Part shown: piece after piece, positions 1 to 12,486 of the stretch
Layout of the letters: each line of letters begins with the position of its first letter
How positions within the stretch are numbered: the stretch's first letter is position 1
Position numbers and translations under genes: made by a program
Notes under the pieces: generated by a model
Told to the model about the DNA's origin: nothing
Database searches by the model: none
The model's input: only the letters and a program-made list of their open reading frames with translations
From: Aphidius gifuensis
Lineage: Eukaryota; Arthropoda; Insecta; Hymenoptera; Braconidae
DNA length: 64,000 nucleotides
Assembly (NCBI RefSeq): GCF_014905175.1
Contig: NC_057789.1
Location: forward strand, 28,392,555 to 28,456,554
Reading direction: 5' to 3'

Positions 1-1949
1 AAAATCCCACACGTCAAGTTGAAACAGCATATGATCATCAGAAACAAGAATATATATTTCTTCATGTATGTTTTATGAATATAATGTTTATATATGTGTG
101 TGTCTTTAATTGTATACATATCTTGTGGATAAAAGAGTATCAGAAAATAAAAAAAAAAATTCCTCAGAAGTTATTTCAAACTGCAAGTGTACATTTTTCC
201 TCATCACTGTAATTTTACCCTTGATTATTATTATTATCTTTTTTATTTATTAAAAATATATTTTTTAATTTTTTAAATAAAAGGATTAATTAATTTTTAA
301 ATATATCTACTTGTTGTTGATAAATTTAATTATCTATTTTGTTTTGAAATTAAAAATAGTAAAATTAAAAAACTACTTGTTGCTTTGTTAATCAAGTAAT
401 TTTAATTACTAGTAATAATTGGGTTTTCAAAAAAGGGCTGCATCTTTTTATGTCAAAGAAATCACAGTCACATATATTATTGAAACAAAATAAACATAAA
501 AAATTCAATGTGAAAGCTGTCGTAATATGTTCTCTTTTACCTTCTTGTATGTAACTCTCTTTTTTTTTTTTTTTTTCTTTTTATTTTTGTACATGTACTG
601 CAGTCATTAAACAACTAGATGATTATTTCAACTATTGCAATAACACCCCGTAACCCAAATACCATTATAAATTAAAAAAAAAAAAATTAAATATACAAAA
701 ATATAAACTATTTCCTTATCTGATAAAAATATAGAAAAAAAAATTTCTATAAATTATTATAATTATTTTTTTTTCTCTATGAAGTAAATTTTTTTCGAAA
801 AAACTTGATTTACATTTTTTTTTTATTAAAATATATAGATGTTTTTTAAATAATAACTATATTTTTATGACTTCCGGTTAATAAATAATAATAATAATTA
901 AACTGAAAAAGAAAAGAAAAAAAATTCGATAAATTCGATAAATATTTAATAATTTTTATTTTAAAGAAAAACCATTTCTATGAAGAAAAAAAATTATTTA
1001 ATTAATTTTATAATATTTTTTAGATAATTGTTATTATAAATTATTGAAATATAATAATTTTATTAATTATTAATTTAAATAAATAAATTTTAGGTAATTT
1101 CGAATTTTTCGAAATTATTTTTCGATTTGTTGGGTTTTTTTTTCTGTTTATATTTTTAATTGTTGATTTGTTGAATTTAATAGCATGACAGAAAGATAGG
1201 TTTATTTTTTTAATTTGTATGACGACTCATCTCTCAAATTGATGCTAAAAAAAATTAATGTTGTTATTATAAAGACACGAAGCCATGCCAAGGACACTCA
1301 AAGCCAGTCAAATGACATTCCTCTTTGCAATATGAAAAAATAAAATTTATGATCATTTAAATCTATAAAAAATAAGAAATATATTTTACAAATAAATCAT
1401 ATTATTTATTATTTATTAATAAATAAATATATTTAATAAAATAACAATAGTATCATATTTATTAAATAATAATTGATCAAAAAATAAAATTTAAAATTAT
1501 TAAAGTTTCAAGTGTAGATGATTCATTCCTTCGTTATGATTAACTTGATTATATTTAGCATCAATTGAATAATAAAATAATGTACATGATTGTTTATCTA
1601 GATATAAAAAAAAAAAAAAAATAATAAACAATTTCTATTTATTATTCTGATTGACGAAATAATTGTTGAATAAAAAAAAAAAGAAATTCATGCAAAAATT
1701 ATCATGTGAAAGTGGAGGAAGAGATAATAAAAAAAAATAAAAATAAATAAACAATTGAAAGAATTTTATTGTTTATTTATTTATGTTATTTGTTTAAATT
1801 TTTTTTTATTATCTGAATATCATGTGAAAAATATTTTCAAGGATAATTGATTTTTTTTTTTTTCATTATTTTATTTAAACATAAACATGGAAATTGTATT
1901 TATTTTTTTTTTAGTATTAATTGCTTATTTTTGGTGATTATTTTTACAG
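1..1949. other. Noncoding DNA, probably intron of the claudin-like gene
   Basis: AT-rich sequence with many homopolymer runs. The next exon opens in mid-protein at 1950, and the first membrane segment expected for a claudin-type protein is missing, so the missing 5' exon or exons must lie here or to the left of the window. I could not find a convincing exon in this stretch. No other feature is seen. Confidence 0.5.
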
Positions 1950-4900
1950 CAATATGCAGCAAAAAATCCAGATCAAAGTCATCTTATTAATTTGATGAAT
2001 ACCAAGTATTATTATTACACAAGAACTCAGGGACCATTTAGGATATGTTTTCCAAAAGAACGTCCACCACCAGGAGTTGGTAAGAATATTACAAATTTAA
2101 CTAGATTAATTTATAAAAAAATAGATATAATTTTAAATAGAAATATAATTTATAAATATTTTATTTATTTGAAAATAAAAAGATCAACCGAATCAATGTA
2201 TTTTTTTAAATTTAAATCTTTTTTTTTTGTTTTCTTTTTTTTAAATAAATAATTTATTGTTAAATTATCATGATAAATAAAAAAACATAACAATTATTTA
2301 AAAAATATCTATTGTTTAAAAAATATGTATTTTTATAATTTTCTGAATGGTTTAACCATGAATAGTTGAGTTGATCCGTTAACATTTGATTCAGTATGCA
2401 CGACAAGAAAAATAACAACGGTTATCACGAATATAAATTAATACAATAATTAAAAAATATAATATATATTATTTGACACGTGTAAAATACACCCTTTATA
2501 ATTATTAATTATTTAAATTATTTTAAAAAAATTTAAATATACAAAGTCTTGTAATTTTTCACTTTCATAAAAAATTTTCTAAATAAAATATAAAAATTAT
2601 GTGGGAAAGAGGTCGTTGGTTGCAAATGATAGCTTGTGAATTCAAACAGGATTCAGTCAACCAGGAAGAATATCTCCTGTCATCATTTAAACCGTTTTTG
2701 ATTTAAAAATAAAAAAAATATATTTACATTTTATGCAAATAAAAGATAAAATTATTTAAAAGAAAAAAAACCTTTAATTTATTTTTTTAAAATAGTTTTA
2801 CATTTTTTATGATGAATTATTTATTTATTTATTAAATATATATATTATTAATTTATTTATAATTAAATAAATAAATAAATTTATTTATCAAATATATTAA
2901 TGTAAATTTTTATTATTTAAATTTTAAACGAAATAAAAATCATTAATTTGCTTTAAAGAAATTTTTACTCTTTTTTTTGTGTAAATGGTTTTTTCTTTCG
3001 ATTGAAAAATTATTAACAAAATTAAATATTAATAATAAATTAATTAATTAATAAAATTAAATATTGTTTTTACCGTTTGATGACCGAGTATCACCTTATC
3101 TGGTTTTACTGAATTCCTTATTTGACATCCGGCATTTACGGCACTTCCGTTTTTAATAAAATTCATGACACTGTAGACGTGACATTTTAAATGATAAAAA
3201 ATATATATTTAAAAAAAAAAAAAGGATAAACCAACTGTAATCATGGCTGATTGTATTTTCTATTTATTTATATTTTTTTTGTATTTTTTTTTCAAATAAT
3301 ATGTTATGCAAAGAATTAATGCGTGGGAACCTGGAGGAGTATTGATCATTCAATTTAAAAACCTCCTACATTATTTATTTATTTAAATTATTATTGTTAT
3401 TTAAAAAAAAAAACAATCCTTGTAATTATTTAGTTGTTTTAAATTTGACAAATATATTTTTACCTTCTGAAAATTTATTACACAATCAAAAAATAAATAA
3501 TATATTTCAAACAAATTTTTTTTTTATTAATTTCATAATATTTTTGTCATTGAAATTTTTAAAAAATTAATAACAAATAAATGTAAATATATAATTTCAT
3601 AATAATTTATTTATTTAAAAATACATTAATAAATAAATAATGAATTTAAATTTCATATTGAATAAATATTTTTAAATTAATTTTCATTTGAAAATTAAAT
3701 TCATCATCGAAATAAATTAATTTAAAAAATTTTTTTTATATTATTCTAGTAGCTTTTATTAATGTTATTATTTTTGATAAATTTACAGTTTCAACTTATT
3801 TGAGCCCAGTAGAAACATACTGTACAAATATTGATTATTTTATTCCCGATGAAAATAATGAAACTAGAGGATTTTCCGAGGATGCAATGGCAAGAATAAG
3901 TAAGTCAAAAAAAAACAAAAATAAAATGTTTAAAAATGCTCAAAAAATATAATTTAATTTTACAATATATATTTTATTTTTATAGATATGGGAAGAGCAA
4001 TGATTGGACTGTTTATTCTTGCATTTGTTGCAATATTTTCTGCATTCTGGACAGGTGTGGTTGGCTGTTGGCGACGATCTCCTGGAAATATCACTGCAAC
4101 AGCAATCCTCATGTTCTTTGCCTGTAAATATTTATAAAATTTAAATAACAATATAATGCAAATTGTTTATAACAATTACACAAACAAATATAAATTTGGT
4201 AATTTAAAATTAAACAGGTTTACTGAGTGCTGTTGGAATGGGACTTTGGCATGGTGTTGAATACTACGAAAAAGAAAAAGTTATTGGTGAAGAATATTAC
4301 CAACTCTGGAGCAATGTAAGTTACTCAATAATATGTTTATCAATTATAAAAAATCTAAATAATAATAATACATTAAAAAACAAGTAATTGCCAAACGTAA
4401 AAATAATTTTAAAAAATTCTAAAAGAAATTTCATTTTTTGATTGATAAAAAAAAAATTACTACTTGAATTTGTTTTTAAAATTTAAAAATTATTATTTCA
4501 GCAATTAATTAATCTACCAATTGTTTTTTTTAAATGTTTTTTTAAATTTTTATTTTACAATTATTTTGACATATTAATAAACAATTTATATATTTTTTTT
4601 TTCAATAAAATATTACCTATATCAAAGAAAAAAAAAATTATACATTTTAATAAATTTATCGAAGCAAATAGTCAATTAAATTGTAAAATAAAAAATTTAA
4701 AAAATTATACAGGAAAAAGTTTGATGACCTGGAAATAAATAATCATCGATGTATAAAAAAAAAAAATAGTTTAAAAAAAAAAATGTAATAATTTTATTTA
4801 ACAGCCATTGAAGAATTACACAGGACAATGGTACGATTGGTCATTTTATTTAGCCTGGTTTGGTGTTGCAATGTGTCTTGGTACAATGACATTATTTTTA

Positions 4901-7077
4901 ATAGCTGCATCATATCTTAGAAAAGAACGTGGTCGTGAACAAGCAGCAAATATACAATACATAATGCCAGGTGATAAATAATTAATATCAAAATAAAACT
5001 AATATGGGTTTTTTTTTTTTTTCTTTTTTTTTAAATTTCCTTTTTGGTCAACCATGGATTATAAAAAAAAAAAAATAAAAAATATAATCAGATCCTGAAA
5101 GATAGCTCGATAATAACATACGACTGGTCGTATGTGGTGGCTTGGGTCGGAGTTGGTTGGTCACTCGTCAGTGCAATTCTATTTAGTGCTGCTGCAATTT
5201 GTTTGAGGAGCGAGAAAACGCGTGATGATGCCATGAACATGCAGTATCTTATGCCTGGTATATACATAACACATTTGCTTTTACTAACTATATTTTTTTA
5301 TTTATTTAAATTTATTTATTATCGATTTTTAAGATCAATAATTTTACATTTTTTATTTATCATTGTTGGAGGTATTATTGTTGTATTATATCGTTTTTTT
5401 AATTATTTTTTTTATTCAATTTTTTGTTAATAATAAACTACGGAAATTATTGTTTAATTATCATTTTTTTTTTTAAAGAAATAGCTAAATTATTTGAATG
5501 AAATATTGTTTATAGAAATTATTTAATTTTTTGGTTGAAATTTTAATTTATAATTAATTGTTTGTTTATAATTATTTTTGATAATTTTTTTTTTTTTTTT
5601 TTTATTATGAATAGTAGTAGATAATTTATTGGCTCATTTTTTTTTTATAGAAATTTATTAACCATTAGTTATGTAAAGACTAAAATATTTTTATAAACAA
5701 GAAATAATTCATTGATGAATCTTAGTTAACATTTTTTTTTTTTTTTATATTTTTTATTGCATACTATCATGTAACAGTTGGAGCATTGAATTTATTTTAT
5801 TTCCGTGTCGACATTTCCGGCAAATTTTCTCAACAATTAATTATCCATAGGACAGAAAGAAAAATAAAGAAAAAAAAACTAGAATTAGAAAATTGAAAAA
5901 ACTTTTTTTCTTTTTTTTTTTTTAGTTAAATTTATAAGAAATGAGAATATTGATAATTTAAAAATTGAAATACTTGTTTAGACCTTGTGACTTTTACTTT
6001 TTTTAAAAAATAAATTTATCTATTTTTTAGTTTTATATATATTTCAAATCACGGTCTGTTTATTTTCGCAATTCATCGTAATTTTGTCACGCTCTGACTC
6101 TGAAAATGGACTTTCTACATTTACCCTTCGTTCATCCTCGAATTAATCATCATTTTTATATTTGAATATCATTTGATCGATCCAAATCAATACCCAGATT
6201 CAAAAAAAATAATTACCTAAATTTAAAAAACAATTTTACATTTAATTTTCAATTTATAAATATTTAAAAATGCATTTGAAACAGTTTAAGCTAATCAGCC
6301 TTAAATAACAATATTTTTTAGATAATTTAAATAATTTATTTAGAAAAATTTGTCTGTTTATTTAAACAAAATATTAATACAATAATCCCTTGGTTATTTT
6401 AAACAACATTTAGTTTGAAAATTTGCTTCAAATGGAAAGTGGCATACTTGCCTGAATAAAATCATCAAATGAGTATTGAATACGCACATTTTATCATTTT
6501 ATCTATTCGCAATATATTACTGCAATTTACATTATTATTAATAAATATATAATTTTGTTATTCCACGCCCGACATAATCACGGAATTAAATTACTCACTT
6601 CTATACGGTCACGGTTAATATTATTTCATGATTAGATACAAAAATAATACAGTAGATCAACAAAATGAAACCGGTAAATAGTAAAATAATAATATTCATT
6701 TAAATATATACTCATCTGGTAATTTAATTTTTTTAATTTAAACTAGATTAATCAATTTTTTAGGAATAAATTAATTTTATTTGTAAATATTTCTTTAAAA
6801 TTTTTTGGCTTGATATTTTATTAGCTAGCTATTTAAAATGCTAATGATAAATAAATATATTAAAAATTATTGATCATAATTGATGAAGAAATTTAAATAA
6901 ATATTATTTATCTATTTATTATTGTTTAATGAAATTAATTGTTAATTTAATTTTTTTCTTTTCATATTTTCAGTTTATCCACAAAAACAACAGTATGCAT
7001 ATCCAGCATATCCAGCTCCAGCAGCTTATCCAGGACCATACTATCATGGCTCACAATATGGACCATATAATTACTGA
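1950..7077 (+). CDS. Claudin-like tetraspan membrane protein (5' end outside the visible exons)
   Basis: Exons read as 1950-2079, 3789-3899, 3986-4123, 4218-4315, then either 4805-4970 or 5092-5257, then 6974-7077 (TGA). All have GT-AG borders and compatible phases, giving about 248 residues. The first visible exons encode an extracellular loop with GPFRIC followed by a second Cys in VETYC. This resembles the claudin/PMP22 G-L-W-x-x-C...C signature with P-F in place of L-W. Three hydrophobic segments follow (about MIGLFILAFVAIFSAFW; TATAILMFFACLLSAVGMG; and the segment in the alternative exon). The short cytoplasmic tail is rich in Pro, Tyr and Ala and ends GPYNY. Claudin-type proteins of insects act in septate junctions and epithelial barriers; that role is inferred. 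The first membrane segment is not seen. Which insect claudin-like family this belongs to could not be settled. Confidence 0.8.
4805..5257 (+). other. Pair of mutually exclusive exons in the claudin-like gene
   Basis: Exon A (4805-4970) and exon B (5092-5257) are both exactly 166 nt, start in phase 0 and end one base into a Gly codon. They encode alternative versions of the second extracellular loop, fourth membrane segment and following tail. Shared positions include YDWS, AW.GV, the R-x-[ED]-[RK] region and QY[IL]MPG. The upstream exon ends in phase 0 and the last exon starts needing two bases, so using both or neither shifts the frame and only one can be used per mRNA. Exon B has acceptor ...AATCAG at 5090-5091 and donor GTATAT at 5258. 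The alternative use is inferred from phase and homology; no transcript evidence is available. Confidence 0.82.
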
Positions 7078-8290
7078 TAAAGACAACATTTTATTGAAAA
7101 ATTTAAATTTAAAATACATGCAGAATTGAAAATTTCAAGTGGATATAAAATAGAAATGCAATTAAATGTTTTTTATCATGTTTGACTTGTTGGTAAATTA
7201 AAATAAACAAATTAAAAAAGAGCAATAAAATAGCAATCAATAAATGAAAATGATAACAAGCAATAAAAAAAATAATAATAATAAAAATTAGCATGATTAT
7301 TAAATCGATGAATAATTATAAAAAAAAAAAGAAATTGAACTTGAATTTAGGAGAAAAAAAAAGAAAAAAATTTAATAAATAAATAATTTAAAAAATTGAT
7401 GAATAAATCAATTTTCATTTTTAAATTTTAAAATTGTATTTTTAAAAAATAATTATAAACTTAATTATTAAATAATTAAATAATAAGAAAAATATATTTT
7501 TAAATAATTTTTTTATATTTTAATTTAATAAAAATATATTTCAATTAATAATTAATAATTTTTTTTTTTTTTTTGATTATTAAATTTCTTAAATTGTATA
7601 TTTTAATTTAATTAATAATTTTTTTTATTTTGTTCTTCCATTTATTTACAACAATATATATTTTTTTTTCTTTTCAATAATTTTTGTCTATTGAAAATTA
7701 AAAATACGATAAATTATTAATAAATATTATTGGAAAAAAATAATGCTCAAAATTAATTAATTAAATATTGTTGTGAGTAATCACACAATTATATTTTTTA
7801 TAATTAATAATAATGTAGTGTTAATTTAATTTTTTCAATTACATTTCAAAGTCATCTGCATTTTCTATTTTTTTTTTTTTTGAATAAAATTAAAAAACAT
7901 TATCATTTTTCATTTAATATATTATCTAGATTTATTATTAAGCTTGAGTAATTATTATTTATATATTATGCAATAATATTATTGGAAAAATATGGCTGAA
8001 TTTTTACAATAAAATAAAAAATAAATAAATAAATTTGCTGTCTTGTTTTTTTTATATCCAACATAATTTTTCTTCGACGATTTTAATTTTTTTTTTTTTG
8101 TTTGTTAATTAATTTGACAAAGTTTTCATGTCTTGATTAAATAGAATTTTTTTTTTCGCAAATTCATTTCAGCCACTTCAAATTTGCGACAATGCTGATT
8201 TCTAATAAACCATGAAATTAATAGATTTAGGTAAGAAAGTAGATAATCATTTATTTTTGTTTTTAAAACTTGTTGTCATAAAACAGCTGG
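7078..8290. other. 3' UTR of the claudin-like gene and intergenic DNA
   Basis: AT-rich sequence after the stop codon at 7075-7077, with several AATAAA-type hexamers (for example near 7227 and 7262). No coding potential was found. A short open frame starts at 8212, but it reads into lysine-rich low-complexity sequence and is not supported. Confidence 0.5.
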
Positions 8291-8327
8291 GTAAATATGC
8301 GTGCGCATCACCACAACAAACATGGCC
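8291..8327 (+). promoter_or_regulatory. Promoter-type motif pair upstream of F-box gene A
   Basis: TATGCGTGCGCAT (around 8296-8308), resembling the NRF-1/Erect wing type of GC palindrome, is followed by ACAAACATGGCC (8316-8327), which contains the GCCAT core of YY1/Pho sites on the other strand. Almost the same 40 bp occur at 10421-10458 upstream of the cyclotransferase gene. The motif-to-factor match is from memory of consensus sites. Confidence 0.45.
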
Positions 8328-8468
8328 TGGAGAAAAAAAAAAGTTACAAGTCAAATTTCAACACGTGCTTTCAACAAAAATAATAATATTGATATATAAA
8401 AAAAAAAATCAAAACAAAACAATTGATAATAAATATTTTATATAGTTATCTTAATACAAAAAAACAAT

Positions 8469-10087
8469 ATGATTAAGATCAAAAGATTACATGAACCAGA
8501 GTGGGAAATAAACTTGTTAAAAAAGTATAAAATTACAAAACAAATTTCAATATGTTTATCTAGCAAAATAAATAATAAGGTTAGTTTGAAATAACTGCAA
8601 TATTAAATTATTGTTATTAAATATAAATATTGATTGTTCTTTTTAGATATACTGTCATCATGATGATGATTCATACGTCGAAAATAAAATGACAATTGAC
8701 CATGTTAATGATGATTGCCTGGCTGAAATATTTATGTATGTTCCAGCATGTGAAAGGCCAAAAATTGCATTGGGTATGATAATATATTAACACATAAGAT
8801 AAATTATTTAATTTAAAAAAATTATTTAGTAATGACAATTAATTTATTTTTTTAGTTTGCAAACAATGGAAAAGAGCCCTTGATGTTTCTTGGCTTAATG
8901 TCAAAAAACTTGAACTAACTCATTGGGAATATGATGAGTATCCAAATTATTTAATTAAAAATTATCCAAAAATCGATGGACAATTTAATTTTTTGGAATC
9001 ACTGCTTGATAAATGTGGTCGTTATTTAACAGAATTAGATGCGACAGCTTATGGCCATTGTAACATAGTGCCAGTCATCAATAAATGTTGTCCAAATCTC
9101 GTAAAACTTCGAATAAGAATCAAATATATTGACGATGCAATATTAGATAATGCATTTACAGGTCTTTCTAAACTAAAAGTATTAAAAATTATATTTCAAT
9201 GTTTTCCAAATCCCGGTACATATATACCTGTTACTTTAATCAATTCATTGTTAAACGTTGCTGATACCTTGACTGAACTGACTCTGTCCAATTGGCCTAA
9301 ATGCAGGGTGGACAACGCTAAATTTCCAGAAGAATTCATCAGTGTAAGTTAAACTTTATATCTATTACAAAAAAAAAAAAGCATAAATATTCTTTTTATT
9401 TTTTTGAATGTAGGTACTAATAAACAATTTGATTTGCAGGTGATTTCTAAACTAAAGACCTTGGAAAGTATTCAAATTGGTGGTATAAGGTGTCCCGAAA
9501 GTTTAATCAGTCACATCCTTTCGAGAAATCCTCAAGTGATAGCCCGTCATGACGAGTGTAAGTATGATGAAAGTAAAATTGATCGCACAGAATTGACTGA
9601 CAATATCAAGAAATTGACTATTAGAAAATACCGGGTTACTGATGATTTTTTATATAATGCTGCCAATGTCATGAGACAATTACACACACTACACATTTTT
9701 GGCCATTTGATAACCGATGCTGGTATAGTAGCAATTTCAAAGATGAATTGTTTAAGAACGCTTTTTTGTTACGGGGTTAATGAGGTCACTGATTCTTCAA
9801 TTATGTTGCTCAAAAATCTGGTAGTATTGAACTTACCAATGAGCAATAAAATTACAGATAAATCAGCCATAAAAGTTCTTGAAAATTCACCAGAGTTGCG
9901 ACAATTTGGAATTTTTTACACAAGTGTTACTTCTAAATTTATAAAAAAAGCAGAAGAAATATCAAGAAATCGTAAAAAACAATTAAGAGTATTCAGGACA
10001 TTTGAAGATGGTATGTCCAACAGACAAATTAAGTATGAATATTTGACAGTTGATTATATATTAAATAAAAGAAAAAAAATTAGATAA
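8469..10087 (+). CDS. F-box / leucine-rich-repeat protein, copy A
   Basis: Exons 8469-8579, 8647-8773, 8856-9343 and 9440-10087, giving 457 residues. An F-box is seen across the exon 2/3 junction (IDHVNDDCLAEIFMYVPA, then IALVCKQWKRAL). It should dock onto Skp1 in an SCF ubiquitin ligase, while the rest folds as degenerate leucine-rich repeats of the kind that bind substrate (for example LRTLFCYG..VTDSSIMLLKNL, ITDKSAIKVLENSPEL). The start ATG at 8469 opens a first exon matching that of the inverted paralogue at 28.3-30.3 kb, which supports it. The reading frame ends at TAA (10085), where the paralogue has CAA and runs a few residues further, so this copy is slightly shortened. The substrate is unknown. 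Intron positions and phases are identical in both copies. Confidence 0.85.
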
Positions 10088-10289
10088 TTCGTCAGCTATT
10101 TATAATAACTGACCAATAATCTATCTAATACTACATTAATTGAAAATTTTAACAATGTAACTATTATAAAAAAATCATATGCATATTTATTGTTAACTTC
10201 ATATTTTTATCAACTATCAACAATTATTTTCAATCAATTTTCATAAATATAAATTTTATTTCTGTTAAAAAAAAAAAAATGAATTTGAA
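10088..10289. other. Short intergenic stretch after F-box gene A
   Basis: AT-rich 3' flank with no coding signal. Confidence 0.4.
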
Positions 10290-10460
10290 TTATTTACAAA
10301 AATAAATGATAAGGCTAGTTTAAAAAAACTAAACATTGAGTTTTTTGTTATTGAATATAAATACCAGTTGATAATCATTCATTTTCATTTTAAAAAACCC
10401 TTTTTACATAATACACCTGGATAAATATGCGTGCGCATTATCAACAACAAACATGGCCGC
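10290..10460 (+). repeat. Relic of F-box intron 1 plus a second copy of the F-box promoter motif
   Basis: 10298-10370 (AATAAATGATAAGGCTAGTT...) resembles the exon 1 end and intron 1 of F-box gene A (8568-8640). It is followed at 10421-10458 by a near copy of the 8291-8327 promoter stretch (ATAAATATGCGTGCGCAT, then CAACAAACATGGCC). The relic lies just upstream of the cyclotransferase gene and probably serves as, or overlaps, its promoter. It looks like debris of another F-box copy. Confidence 0.5.
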
Positions 10461-10568
10461 CAGTTTGTTTATATACGTACGTCATGACAGATATATATTT
10501 TTTTTAACTAATTAATTTTTAATACCCAGTACAAAGTGTTGCAACAGTAGTTAGTTAATTAAATCCAA

Positions 10569-12035
10569 ATGTTATTATCATCATTAAAAAAACAAAAAAT
10601 GAGTCATATATTAAAAATATCAATAACAATATTAACCCTAATATTTTTGACAACAATATTTTGTCTGGGAACACATGATAATACTCCAATTTATTTTCGC
10701 AATCTCAAGGTATTTGCCATATGTTTATTTTTTATATAACAATTATTCCAATATTGTCCACTTTCATTAACTTAATTAATTTTTTATCCAGGCCAATCAC
10801 CAGGCTAAAATATTGAACAATGATGAAGTTAAAAAAATAGCTGAGCTAACAAATTTAACAAACATCAATGAGCTACTTGACAACATTTGTATTGAAAGAC
10901 CAGTTGGAAGTGAAAATCATAAATTAGTTAATAATGTAAGTAAGTATCTTTTAACTCAATTATAAACATTGTTTATTTATTATATTTATTGTAATTGTTT
11001 AACAGTATATCAAAGAGAAAATGGCTAGCCTTGATTGGCACATAGAGACAGATAAATTTATAGCAACTACTCCAGTTGGTAATCAACAGTTTGAAAACAT
11101 CATAACAAAATTAAATAAAGATGCATCAAGATATTTAACTTTAGCCTGTCATTATGATTCTAAAATTATGAATAATTTTGTTGGTGCTACTGACAGTGCT
11201 GTACCTTGTTCACAGATGATTAATCTTGCATTTGTCATGAAAAAATATTTGGAGCCTCTAAAACAAGTTGGTTTATTATTAATAATTAATTATTATTATT
11301 TAATTTAATAATATTATGATTTGTTTATTTAGACAGATGTCAGTTTGATGTTTATATTTTTTGATGGTGAAGAAGCATTTGTTGAATGGTCATCAAGAGA
11401 TTCAATATATGGAGCTAAAAATTTGGCTAAAAAATGGCATTCAACATCGGTTAATTATGGATATGATGAAACAGATTTAACAGAGTTGGATAAAATTGTA
11501 ATATTTTAGTTTATTAATTTTGGATAATTTATAAATATTGTTGTTATTGTATTTGATATTTTTTTTATCAAGGATATTATGGTGTTGTTGGATTTACTTG
11601 GTGCACGTGATCCTGGATTTTATAATTATTTTGAGAATACTAAATCTTGGTACCAACAAATGATGCGTGCTGAACAAGTGCTGGCTGATAATAGATTATT
11701 CAAAAAATATAATTATGATTCTAGTCGTAATTATTTTAAAGGATATACAATTAATGCAAGAATTGAAGATGATCATCTTCCATTTTTAGAAAGAGGTTTG
11801 TTTAATTATTTAAATGTATTTTAATTAATATAATAAAAATAGCTATGCTATGAAATTTATATTAACTAATGCTTTTGTTGTAGATGTTCCAATTTTACAT
11901 GTGATACCAGGACCTTTTCCAAAAGTTTGGCATACAAGTCAAGACAATAGACGTAACATTGATCTCGATACAATTGAAAATTTGAATAAAATATTTCGAG
12001 TATTTGTAGCATCATATTTTTATCTGGACATTTAA
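10569..12035 (+). CDS. Glutaminyl-peptide cyclotransferase (QC / isoQC type)
   Basis: Exons from ATG 10599 (or the in-frame ATG 10569) to 10709, then 10792-10935, 11006-11266, 11333-11497, 11573-11795 and 11884-12035; 351 residues from the second ATG, the usual size. The enzyme converts N-terminal Gln or Glu of peptides to pyroglutamate in the secretory pathway. Seen: a hydrophobic N-terminal signal or anchor segment (ISITILTLIFLTTIFCLG), ACHYDSK, the zinc ligand Asp in GATDSAVPC, the catalytic and zinc-binding Glu pair in FFDGEEAF, an Asp in LLDLLGARDP, and the C-terminal zinc ligand His in WHTSQDN followed by NID. All key residues are present. I cannot decide between secreted QC and Golgi-anchored isoQC; the short, uncleaved-looking hydrophobic start fits either. 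It converges with the histone H2B locus. Confidence 0.92.
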
Positions 12036-12439
12036 AATTTTTATAATTAATTTATTATACAAATTAGATAATATTTTATATTTGAATTTTAATTATTGTT
12101 TTTTTGTGTGCAATATATTGATTTGAATTTTAATTGTTTTTTAAAACCAAGTACTTACATATATTTATGAAGATATTTTTTATATACTTTTATTGTTTTT
12201 TAAAGTGTAAAAAAATTGGATTGAGAAAAAAAAAAAAAAAATGCTAAGGGTGATGGATAAGATAAATTTGTCAATTTCATTAAAAATTAATTTTATTATC
12301 ATTATTTTGATGTTTGATTGAATATTTTTAGTGACAACATTGTCAAATTAATTTAATGTTGTCAAATGGATAATCATTTTCTGAATTAGTTTTATATTTT
12401 TTTTAAATGAAGGTTTATCTTATGTTTGAGTTAATTAGT
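12036..12439. other. Intergenic DNA between the cyclotransferase and H2B 3' ends
   Basis: AT-rich convergent intergenic region. AAGGTTTATCTTATG near 12412 recurs near 13506 inside the H2B-H2A spacer. No genes. Confidence 0.45.
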
Positions 12440-12455
12440 GGCCCTGAAAAGGGCC
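12440..12455 (-). terminator. Histone 3' stem-loop of the H2B locus
   Basis: On the minus strand reads GGCCCTTTTCAGGGCC, the 6-bp stem/4-nt loop of replication-dependent histone mRNAs that binds SLBP. It lies 31 bp beyond the H2B stop codon and is identical to the stem-loops after H2A, H3 and H4. Confidence 0.93.
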
Positions 12456-12486
12456 GATTGGTTTTTTTTTTTTCGTTGTTGACTGT

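Noticed and set aside
8212..8445. Open frame starting MKLIDLG followed by GTAAGA, upstream of F-box gene A
   Set aside because: Lysine-rich low-complexity frame; it precedes the promoter motif, and the F-box gene has a better start at 8469 supported by the paralogue.
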